This document shows, piece by piece, positions 7,786 through 14,803 of a stretch of DNA of 28,794 nucleotides. Within the stretch, counting starts at the first letter, position 1. Each line of letters starts with the position of its first letter. The DNA is from Saprospiraceae bacterium UBA2365 (GTDB lineage Bacteria; Bacteroidota; Bacteroidia; Chitinophagales; Saprospiraceae): positions 17,649 through 46,442 of the forward strand of contig DDTL01000026.1 in NCBI GenBank assembly GCA_002344345.1. Direction: 5' to 3'. The notes under the pieces are model-generated. The model saw nothing but the letters and a program-made list of their open reading frames with translations. It did not search any database and was not told the origin of the DNA. Made by a program: the position numbers and the translations under genes.

Positions 7786-8598
7786 ATGAGAATTTTATTA
7801 CTCTTGATCTGGTTGATTCTAGGATTTGTTTATTGGTTCATTTGGGATAAGCAGCAAGCGATTTGTTGCGGGCATGATGACAGCTCAAAAGTCACCGATG
7901 TTATAGATAAAGAGCTTTCTAAGTCAGCAATTTACCCGATTCAGTTTAAATGGGCTGAAAAACAAACCGAAACAACTTCATTGTTTTCCCATTACAAGGA
8001 TTCCCTGATCAATTTACTGAATAATGACGGTTTGCTTGAGATTACCGGCTATTATCAGGAAAGTGAACTGGAAGGAATGCCCGGTGGTACGGATTTGGGC
8101 CTTTTGCGTGCGCAGGAGATCAAAAACAAACTTTTCCCGGAATTGAAAAAAGGCGAGTACAAACTACTGAGTAAACTCAACGAAAAAAGCTTTGAAAAGA
8201 CAAACGATGCATTTCTCAGCAGCAAGATTGATTACAAAAAAGCGGAACCGGTGTTTTCTATTGGTAACAAGATCCTGTATTTCCCTTTCAGATCTTCCGA
8301 CATCACAGTGGATGCAGAAGGAAAAGGATACCTCGAAGGCCTGGTCAAATGGATGAATGAAACTGACGGAAAGGTTGAGGTCATAGGTCATACAGACAAT
8401 GTTGGTTCAAAACAGATCAATTTCAACATTGGCCTGAAAAGAGCTGAGCAGATCAAGAATTACCTGGTCACAAAGGGAATCTCTGAAAATAACATTTCAG
8501 TAAAATCTGAAGGTATGATGAAACCGATTGCAACCAACGATACTGAAGAAGGAAGGGCAAAAAACAGAAGGGCTGAAATCAATACTATTCAACAATAA
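7786..8598 (+). CDS. OmpA-family protein with inner anchor and duplicated OmpA-like module
   Basis: A 270-residue protein with an uncleaved-looking N-terminal hydrophobic helix (about 2-20) followed by CCGHDD. The C-terminal OmpA/MotB peptidoglycan-binding domain spans about 163-268 and keeps VIGHTDNVGSKQINFNIGLKRA and the EGRAKNRRAEI motif that contacts diaminopimelate. Residues about 65-125 look like a decayed first copy: LLEITGYYQESE, then DLGLLRAQEIKNKL, parallel GHTDNVG and RAEQIKNYL. A weak promoter (TTTG at 7723-7726, then TAAATTG at 7747-7753) lies upstream. The next gene follows after 12 bases on the same strand, so the two are probably cotranscribed and act together at the cell wall. 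No beta-barrel is present, so it is not a classical OmpA porin. Confidence 0.88.
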   Translation: MRILLLLIWLILGFVYWFIWDKQQAICCGHDDSSKVTDVIDKELSKSAIYPIQFKWAEKQTETTSLFSHYKDSLINLLNNDGLLEITGYYQESELEGMPGGTDLGLLRAQEIKNKLFPELKKGEYKLLSKLNEKSFEKTNDAFLSSKIDYKKAEPVFSIGNKILYFPFRSSDITVDAEGKGYLEGLVKWMNETDGKVEVIGHTDNVGSKQINFNIGLKRAEQIKNYLVTKGISENNISVKSEGMMKPIATNDTEEGRAKNRRAEINTIQQ

Positions 8599-8610
8599 AA
8601 TAATCAAATT

Positions 8611-9540
8611 ATGTTTTTATCAATAAATTTTTGCGATATCGCAATGTGGCAGGTGCTTTTATCATGGTTGTTACCTTTTTTGATCGGCCTGGCGCTTGGC
8701 TGGTTGTTATGGGGCAAATTTAAAGCAAAACTGAAAAAGAAAAAAAATGAGTGCGATGACCTGAAACAGCAGATCAGAAAACTTGAAACCGACTTAACCA
8801 AATGCAAATCAGTTAATAATGACCACCTTGGCACCATAGCCATCCTCAAAGGACAACTGAAAGAGATGGAAGTAGGTACTGCAAAATTGAATACAGAGGA
8901 TGAAAATGCTGTTCAGTTCGGAGCGGGGGTCAAAACCTCCATGTTTGGTTCATTCACTGATGACAACCTTGAAGTGATCGAAGGTATCGGTCCTAAAATG
9001 AAGGAGTTTTTACATAAAAACGGTATTTCCAATTGGGCTTCCCTGTCCGCTAAAAGTCCTGATTATCTCAAAACTCTATTGGAAAAAGAAGGAGCAAAGT
9101 ATCGCATCATCGATCCATCTACCTGGCCGAAACAAGCTGCGCTGGCAGAGACTGGAGAATGGGAAACATTGATCGATTTACAAAAAACACTGGATACAGG
9201 GAAGAAAAAAGATAAACATGTATCCAATGATTCCAAAATTGAAAGATTACTCATCAAGATGGGTATTCTGAAAAGATGGGATCAGGATGACCTCAAAGCC
9301 ATCGAAGGCATCGGACCGAAAATCGAAAAACTTTTGCATCACGAAGGTATCAAAACCTGGAGAGCGCTGGCTGAAACTTCCCTGGACAGTCTAAACAGAA
9401 TACTCGACGATGCCGGCAGTAATTTCCAACTGGCCGATCCTGGCACATGGCCAAGGCAGGCAAAATTAGCCGCAGAAGGCAATTGGGAAGAATTGGAGGC
9501 TTATCAGGAAGCTCTGAAAGGTGGAAGAGAAGTCAAATAG
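8611..9540 (+). CDS. TM/coiled-coil protein with two tandem helix-hairpin-helix domains
   Basis: A 309-residue protein: a transmembrane helix (about 14-35), a charged coiled coil (36-88), a linker, and two homologous domains at about 117-193 and 225-303. Each begins with a hairpin (DNLEVIEGIGPKMKEFL; DDLKAIEGIGPKIEKLL), continues with a tryptophan-containing helix (ISNWASLS; IKTWRALA) and ends with a (D)P-TWP-QA-LA-GEW-type block. The hairpins resemble DNA- or protein-binding HhH domains. It follows the OmpA-family gene by 12 bases and ends before a strong hairpin at 9576-9604, so the two genes form one unit. The start at 8611 has the usual A/T-rich leader; an internal ATG at 8644 (MWQVLLSW) is an equally reasonable start just before the membrane helix. 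Function unknown. Confidence 0.85.
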   Translation: MFLSINFCDIAMWQVLLSWLLPFLIGLALGWLLWGKFKAKLKKKKNECDDLKQQIRKLETDLTKCKSVNNDHLGTIAILKGQLKEMEVGTAKLNTEDENAVQFGAGVKTSMFGSFTDDNLEVIEGIGPKMKEFLHKNGISNWASLSAKSPDYLKTLLEKEGAKYRIIDPSTWPKQAALAETGEWETLIDLQKTLDTGKKKDKHVSNDSKIERLLIKMGILKRWDQDDLKAIEGIGPKIEKLLHHEGIKTWRALAETSLDSLNRILDDAGSNFQLADPGTWPRQAKLAAEGNWEELEAYQEALKGGREVK

Positions 9541-9575
9541 TTTAAAGTATTTTAGTTTTAAAATGTTGATATGAT

Positions 9576-9604
9576 TGAACCGCGTAAGTTATTTATGCGG
9601 TTCA
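9576..9604 (+). terminator. Strong hairpin after the OmpA/HhH pair
   Basis: TGAACCGCGTAA and TTATGCGGTTCA form a 12-pair stem (one G-U) around a five-base loop, 36 bases after the upstream stop codon. The T-run that follows is weak (TTCGTTTTG), so it could be a terminator or an RNA-stabilising hairpin. Confidence 0.6.
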
Positions 9605-9690
9605 TTCGTTTTGAGTGTTTCCTTCATTAATTTTACTATATTTTTAAACAAATTCAATCAGCAACAGTTTTTCATACGTAATTTGACTGC

Positions 9691-10377
9691 ATGAAATCAA
9701 CTCATTATATCGACCTGGGTAAAATGCCCTACAAAGAAGCATGGGATTATCAGCAAAAATTGTTTGATCAACTCGTTGATCGAAAAAAAAATGGTCTGCC
9801 AAATGTAAATTATCTTTTGTTTGTAGAGCATTTTCCTGTCTACACACTGGGGAAAAGCGGAAGTATGGAAAATTTACTCCTGAATGAAGCGGAATTAAAA
9901 CAAAATGAAATTGATTTTTTCAAAATAAACCGTGGCGGAGACATCACCTATCACGGGCCCGGACAGATTGTCGTATATCCGGTGTTTGATCTGGATCATT
10001 TCAAACATGATATCCGCTGGCTGGTTCATTCACTGGAAGAATCGGTTATAAAACTGTTGCTTAGCTACGGTATCTCAACCAAGCGGATCAGTGAGTATAC
10101 CGGAGTCTGGATCGGTGACGATAAGAAAAATATGGACAGAAAGATTTGTGCTGTAGGAATCCACATCAGTAAATGGGTCACAATGCACGGCATAGCTTTT
10201 AATGTCAATACAGATCTGTCATATTTTGAAAACATAGTTCCCTGTGGGATTTCTCCTTTGGAAAAATCTGTTACTTCCATGCAGAAGGAACTAGGTAAAA
10301 CAATGGATTTTGATCTTGTTAAAACTCAATTAAAAAACGTACTCAGGGAAGTTTTTGAATTGGAGTATATAGCGTAG
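9691..10377 (+). CDS. lipB: Octanoyl-[ACP]:protein N-octanoyltransferase
   Basis: Transfers octanoate from acyl carrier protein to lipoyl domains of 2-oxoacid dehydrogenases and the glycine cleavage H protein, the first step of lipoate synthesis in the cytosol. The 228-residue protein carries the LipB signature RGGDITYHGPGQ (81-92), the catalytic Lys in RKICAVGIH (Lys151) and the acyl-thioester Cys in VPCGI (Cys185). FNVNTDLSYFENIVPCG is diagnostic. It is monocistronic in appearance: 150 bases separate it from the upstream gene's stop and it lies before nikR on the same strand. lipA is not in the window. Confidence 0.96.
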   Translation: MKSTHYIDLGKMPYKEAWDYQQKLFDQLVDRKKNGLPNVNYLLFVEHFPVYTLGKSGSMENLLLNEAELKQNEIDFFKINRGGDITYHGPGQIVVYPVFDLDHFKHDIRWLVHSLEESVIKLLLSYGISTKRISEYTGVWIGDDKKNMDRKICAVGIHISKWVTMHGIAFNVNTDLSYFENIVPCGISPLEKSVTSMQKELGKTMDFDLVKTQLKNVLREVFELEYIA

Positions 10378-10387
10378 AATACCCAAA

Positions 10388-10454
10388 ATACTGAACTTTT
10401 AAAAAAAAAATCTGACGTAGAAACTAGGGTTTGTTTCATGAATTATTTCAGTAT
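10388..10454. promoter_or_regulatory. Candidate operator region upstream of nikR (spaced inverted repeat)
   Basis: ATACTGAA at 10388-10395 is the exact inverse of TTCAGTAT at 10447-10454, 51 bases apart; the second half lies just before the candidate -7 element. GTTTCAT also occurs twice, near 10433 and 10458. NikR proteins bind spaced inverted repeats and often control their own operon, but this spacing is larger than for the known enterobacterial or Helicobacter sites, so the match may be chance. Confidence 0.25.
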
Positions 10455-10469
10455 ATAGTTTCATTTTTA

Positions 10470-10477
10470 TATCTTTG
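10470..10477 (+). promoter_or_regulatory. Bacteroidota -7 promoter element of nikR
   Basis: TATCTTTG fits TAnnTTTG exactly and lies 31 bases before the nikR ATG at 10509. This supports the downstream start over the longer open frame that begins at 10431, which would put the promoter inside the gene. No clear -33 TTTG is seen. Confidence 0.5.
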
Positions 10478-10508
10478 GCCTGTTAATTTAAAATTTTATT
10501 TTGCTTTT

Positions 10509-10910
10509 ATGAGCGTAATCAGGTTTGGTGTTTCTCTTGAAAAAGATTATTTGGACAGTCTGGATGATTTTGTCCGGCAAAATCAGTTGTCCAACAGATC
10601 ACAGGCCATTCGCCATTTGATCAACCGAAACCTGGTAAAGAACAAATGGGCTTCCAATGATATGGTTGCCGGATCTATTACCTTGGTATACGATCACCAC
10701 AAACACAACTTATCTTCTAAATTAACTGAAATTCAGCACCATTATCATCAACTGATCCTTTCCTTACAGCATTTTCATCTGGATAAAGACCTTTGTATGG
10801 AGATCATAGCCGTCAAAGGCAACGCATTGATCATCACTGAATTGGCAGATAAACTCATCGCAGTTAAAGGCATTGGCCATGGTCAGATCACGATGACCCT
10901 GGCTGAGTGA
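10509..10910 (+). CDS. nikR: Nickel-responsive regulator NikR
   Basis: A 133-residue transcription factor. The N-terminal ribbon-helix-helix DNA-binding domain spans about 3-45 (IRFGVSLEKDYLDSLDDF, then LSNRSQAIRHLI). The C-terminal ACT-like metal domain keeps all four square-planar nickel ligands of the family: His77 (in QHHYH), His88 and His90 (in QHFHL) and Cys96 (DLCMEII). Such regulators repress nickel import genes when nickel is bound. The start at 10509 gives the usual length and family start. The next gene, a TonB-dependent receptor, begins 27 bases after the stop, so NikR probably sits at the head of its own target operon. Confidence 0.95.
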   Translation: MSVIRFGVSLEKDYLDSLDDFVRQNQLSNRSQAIRHLINRNLVKNKWASNDMVAGSITLVYDHHKHNLSSKLTEIQHHYHQLILSLQHFHLDKDLCMEIIAVKGNALIITELADKLIAVKGIGHGQITMTLAE

Positions 10911-10937
10911 TTTTTTTTATTAAAGAGTAACACGAAA

Positions 10938-13362
10938 ATGAAATTCGTAATACCGTTAAAGTATCTAAGACTTAGTTTGATCAGCACTTTTGTTTGGATG
11001 ATATTAATTTTAATGTTACTGTATAATGTTCAGCTTTCAGGGCAGGGTAGTGAACTGGTCTGTCGTGTGACCGATGACCAGATTCTTCCAATTCAGGGAG
11101 CCAGCATTTACCTTGATGATCAGTTAATGACAACAAGGGTTGTTTTATTTTTCCCCCGATCTTGAGAAGGACTCAAAATTACATGTAACAAAGGACGGAT
11201 TCAGAGATTTCGTCATTCCTGTGGTGGATTTGCTACGGGATAATGAAAATTATTGTACTATCCGCCTGGAAATGATCACTGACACCTTGCCGCAAATCAT
11301 GTTAACCGGAACCAGGGAAATGTATAACCGACAACAGGAAAGTCAGCAGGTATTGAATTACAACCAAGATTTTTTGATCAGCCATTATTCAGGCAATTTA
11401 ATGCAGACGCTCAGGAACATTCCCGGAGTGCAATCTATGGACATCGGTTCAGGGATGTCAAAACCAGTCATCCGCGGAATGAGCTTTTACCGGATTGCTG
11501 TGGCAGAAAGCGATGTAAAACAGGAAGGTCAGCAATGGAGTAGCCATCATGGAATTACCATCGATCCTTCACGAGTGAAAAACATTGAGATCATAAAAGG
11601 ACCAGCTACATTAAAATATGGTTCTGATGCAATGGGAGGATTGATCCATATTTTGCCTCCTGAAATTCCCTCAGTAGATGGCTCACAGTTCAATATTCAG
11701 TTTATTTCACGTTCCAACACAAAATGGAGTGGCTTGTCAGGTGATCTTTCCACCAAAAAGGGCAATATATTTTCATACTTTCAGGCTTCGTATGATAGTT
11801 TTGGGGATTTCAGTGTACCAGCCACTGATTCTTTTTTGTTGCCGGCACCTGTAAGTTCAGAACAAGCATCCCATAAAGTTAAGTTGGGCAAAAAAGTATT
11901 GAATACTGCAGGAGAAGACTTTGGCTTATCCTTATTTACTGCTTTCAAAACGAAAAAACAGCTCAGCAGTCTTGAATTGAGTCTTTTTAAACAAAATACC
12001 GGATTTTTTGACTGGGAAGGACTGAAACTTGAAGAAAACCGCACCATCCACAGTGCAAATTCTTTTGATGTACTGAATCCCAAGCAAAACAATATGGATT
12101 TTAACCTGATCCACCATACCAGTTATTTGATCAATGATGATAAAATAGATGTTACCGCTGGCTACCAAAGAAATACAACTCAGGAGTTCAGTGACTTATT
12201 TGACCGGACAGGCAACAGAGCAGCGGACTTGAAAAAATATATTGACATGGGAGGATTGGACCTTCAACTCGTTCTGTCGGTTGCCAGTTTACGGATACAA
12301 TATGCATGCAACAGGATTCCTGGATTGAGTATTAAAACCGGTATGAGCACTCAGTTTCAGGTGCATCAAAAGGATGGATTTAATCATATTTTACCTGTAT
12401 ACAATAAGAGTTCATCTGGTATTTTTGCAATTGGTAGGTTTCAGTTTTCCAAAATATGGACTGCCAATTTCGGTGCCAGAATCGATCATAATTATGTATT
12501 TATTGAAAAAACTTTGAACGCCGACCCTGAATTTGGCGATGCAATATTGAATGGTGAAATTAAAAAGCACTTTGTAAATGCCAGCTTTTCCGGTGGAATC
12601 GTATATATACCTCACGGTGACATCATTTTTAAGGTGAATGCAGGAAAAACATTCAGGGTGCCTTCTGTCTATGAATTGGCAGCGTATGGACTTCACAGAC
12701 ATGAAGGTCGTTTTGAAAAAGGAAATCAGGATATTTCCCCTGAACAAGGCTATCAGCTGGACCTGGTAGGCGATTTTAAATGGAAAACCGGTTTCCTGGC
12801 TATCAGCCCGTTTTTTTCCTGGTATTCCAATTATCTGTATCTCAATCCGACACCTGTTTTACGACCTGAAGGTCAGGTTTATGAATATAAATAAAATCAG
12901 GCAATACTCACTGGTTTCGAGATCAGCTTCCTTCAAAAAGCAGGTGAAATGCTTGAACTGAACATGGGTGTAGAGTATGTTTATGCTGTCAATACAGACC
13001 TCCGTAGACCATTACCTTCTGTTCCTCCTTTGAATTTAATAACCGAATTTGCATCAAATCTGCCTGATTGGAAATTTTTTAAAAACAACCGTTTTAGTCT
13101 GGATATGACAGTTGCATCCGGACAGATCTTTACGGTTCCCAATGAGTTAACCACTCCGGGATATTTAATTTTCGGAGCGAATGCAAAAACGTCATTTGAA
13201 ATTAAAGCTCAACAAATTGATATGATTTTTAAAATAAACAATATTTCAAATACCCGATATTTCAACCATATCAGTTTTTACAGAAGATTGCGAATACCCG
13301 AACCGGGAAGAGATATTCAGTTGATTATCAGCATACCATTGGATTTAAAACATTATTTATAA
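10938..13362 (+). pseudogene. Disrupted TonB-dependent outer-membrane receptor
   Basis: One receptor gene split by two lesions. The first part (10938-11165) has an N-terminal hydrophobic signal and the start of a carboxypeptidase-like regulatory domain (ELVCRVTDDQILPIQGASIYLDD). Between about 11124 and 11140 the frame shifts; the sense continues in another frame with LFYFSPDLEKDSKLHVTKDG. The plug follows (SGNLMQTLRNIPGVQSMDIG, SKPVIRGMS, IEIIKGPATLKYGSDAMGG) and then a barrel with FRVPSVYELAAYGLHRHEG. At 12892-12894 an in-frame TAA interrupts it (VYEYK, stop, NQAILTGFEISF); the same frame continues through FNHISFYRRLRIPEPGRDI to the end. Lying 27 bases after nikR, it probably imported nickel or a nickel chelate. 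Alternative: assembly errors, or rescue by recoding, which is unlikely with two different lesions. Confidence 0.85.
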
Positions 13363-13373
13363 AATTATTTAAA

Positions 13374-13814
13374 ATGAAGAAACTTAGTATTTACATGTTA
13401 ATGGCAGTGATGGCTGCAACGATTTCGTCTTGTACCAAAGATGACAAACCCAAAATCGAGGACATTGAAGTGACCAATCACGATGACGGAACCTCTATAG
13501 TAAAAAAAGGAGGAACCATCTCTGTTGAATTTGAAGCGATCGCCAACGATGATACGAGACTGGATTATTACCATATTGAAATCCACGATCATCCTGCATC
13601 AGGTAAAATCGAAGATGAATACAGGATCATCAACAATTCATTCAAAAATGTGGCTACATTTAAAGGCCTGAAAAATGCGCATGTGCATCAACATGTGGTG
13701 GTACCTGCAAATGCTAACAAAGGATCTTACCATGTTGTGATCACCGTTGTCGATGAAGCAGGCAATTCGACTGACACGGAAGATGGAGATACACATATTG
13801 AGGTTATTGATTAA
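13374..13814 (+). CDS. DUF4625 family histidine-rich lipoprotein (first copy)
   Basis: A 146-residue lipoprotein with lipobox ATISSC (Cys20). The mature domain fits DUF4625, a Bacteroidota beta-sandwich-like family: IKDx-type start, GGTISVEFEAIANDDTRLDYYHIEIHDHP, then KNAHVHQHVVVPANANKGSYHVVITVVDEAGNST. Histidines cluster at 67, 71, 73 and 103, 105, 107, plus 120, a spacing suited to metal binding. It begins 11 bases after the receptor's stop, so it belongs to the nikR-receptor transcript, and it is followed by a strong terminator. A surface or periplasmic metal-capturing partner of the receptor is inferred from His content and linkage; the family has no settled function that I know of. Confidence 0.8.
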   Translation: MKKLSIYMLMAVMAATISSCTKDDKPKIEDIEVTNHDDGTSIVKKGGTISVEFEAIANDDTRLDYYHIEIHDHPASGKIEDEYRIINNSFKNVATFKGLKNAHVHQHVVVPANANKGSYHVVITVVDEAGNSTDTEDGDTHIEVID

Positions 13815-13837
13815 TCGCTATTGTTGATCGAAAATAT

Positions 13838-13876
13838 AGATCAGACAGATTATTTTTAATTTGTCTGATCTGTTTT
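13838..13876 (+). terminator. Rho-independent terminator closing the nikR-receptor-DUF4625 operon
   Basis: AGATCAGACA (13838-13847) and TGTCTGATCT (13862-13871) form a perfect 10-pair stem followed by GTTTTAAATTT. It separates the first DUF4625 gene from the second. Confidence 0.75.
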
Positions 13877-14006
13877 AAATTTAGACTATTGGTGAGATCA
13901 TAGATCGGAATAGAACAAAGACTAAAGATAAAGGCTTTTATTAAAGTGTTACTTTAATTCAATTTACCTTAATTATTGAATTTCATATAGATATAAAATT
14001 ATTATA

Positions 14007-14483
14007 ATGAATAAATTAATAAGTATACTCATACTGACCTCCTTAATTTTGTTTTCCTGTGTAGACCCTAAAAATACTGTGGAAGAACAACCTAAAGCTG
14101 AAATCCTTTCTCCATTACCTTGTGATACCATGTATTTCGGAGAAAGTTTCAGTTTTAAAATCTCACTGAATGATAACACGGGTTTGGGAAATATCAGTTT
14201 CGATGTACATAATAATTTTGGACACCATAATCATGGCGCCCATGAGACCTGTACATTTGACCCGGTGAAACAATCCATCAATCCATACTCGAATAGTTGG
14301 ATATTCAGTCTGCCAACCGAAAAAAATGAATACCTTTTTGAAGAAACCATCACCTTACCATTCGAAAAGACCGGAACCGGTAAATATGATACTGGGGACT
14401 ATCATTTTCATATTTATATCACTGACAATGAAGGATATCAGGTATTCACAACAAGAGACGTAAAAATTCTTTATCGTTCGTAA
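14007..14483 (+). CDS. DUF4625-like histidine-rich lipoprotein (second copy)
   Basis: A 158-residue lipoprotein with lipobox LILFSC (Cys18). It is a paralogue in layout of the gene at 13374: PKAEILSPLPCDTMYFGESFSFKISLNDNTGLGNISFDVH, then GDYHFHIYITDNEGYQV near the end. It has a dense histidine stretch, VHNNFGHHNHGAHETC (67-82), and a second HFH at 133-135. It sits 192 bases beyond the first copy and after a terminator, so it may be transcribed separately. The His/Cys cluster strengthens the metal-binding idea, but no metal preference can be read from the sequence. Similarity to the DUF4625 family is clear in pattern but weaker than for the first copy. Confidence 0.7.
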   Translation: MNKLISILILTSLILFSCVDPKNTVEEQPKAEILSPLPCDTMYFGESFSFKISLNDNTGLGNISFDVHNNFGHHNHGAHETCTFDPVKQSINPYSNSWIFSLPTEKNEYLFEETITLPFEKTGTGKYDTGDYHFHIYITDNEGYQVFTTRDVKILYRS

Positions 14484-14803
14484 TATGCAATGATCATTTC
14501 AAAACAAATATGTATGTAGTGTTGCGTCAGCACAATGAATTGCGGCTGCTTCGGCTGCCGGATTATTTGAGATATTGCATGGGGTTTTGCCAAAAACAGC
14601 TTATCATTTGGTTAAAGCCTGGTTTAATAATTCTACAGCATCCAACATAAATGGGGCGGCAATTGCAGTTATGCGTCAAAATGAACAAAACAGTAGTTTA
14701 ATTCATATGAATTTCCGAATGAAGGACGGGATAAAAACGCCACACCTGTCAATGAGGTCTTCAAAAAAAATAGGATTCTTAACTTCCTGATCTGTTCATA
14801 ACC
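14484..14803. other. Gene-free stretch between convergent genes
   Basis: No supported gene lies in these 320 bases. A 71-codon open frame at 14575-14790 on the plus strand has no leader, no recognisable domain and ordinary composition. A GC-rich patch at about 14541-14560 contains GGCTGC twice. It may hold the remains of a gene I cannot identify. Confidence 0.4.

Noticed and set aside
10431..10508. Upstream extension of nikR (26 extra residues)
   Set aside because: It would place the exact TAnnTTTG promoter inside the gene, and the ATG at 10509 gives the normal NikR length and start.
12892..12894. In-frame TAA in the receptor read as programmed readthrough or recoding
   Set aside because: No recoding signal is seen, other genes in the window use TAA as an ordinary stop, and the same gene also has a frameshift, so decay or sequence error is simpler.
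14575..14790. 71-codon open frame on the plus strand
   Set aside because: No recognisable domain, leader or conserved-looking composition; it is not distinguishable from chance.
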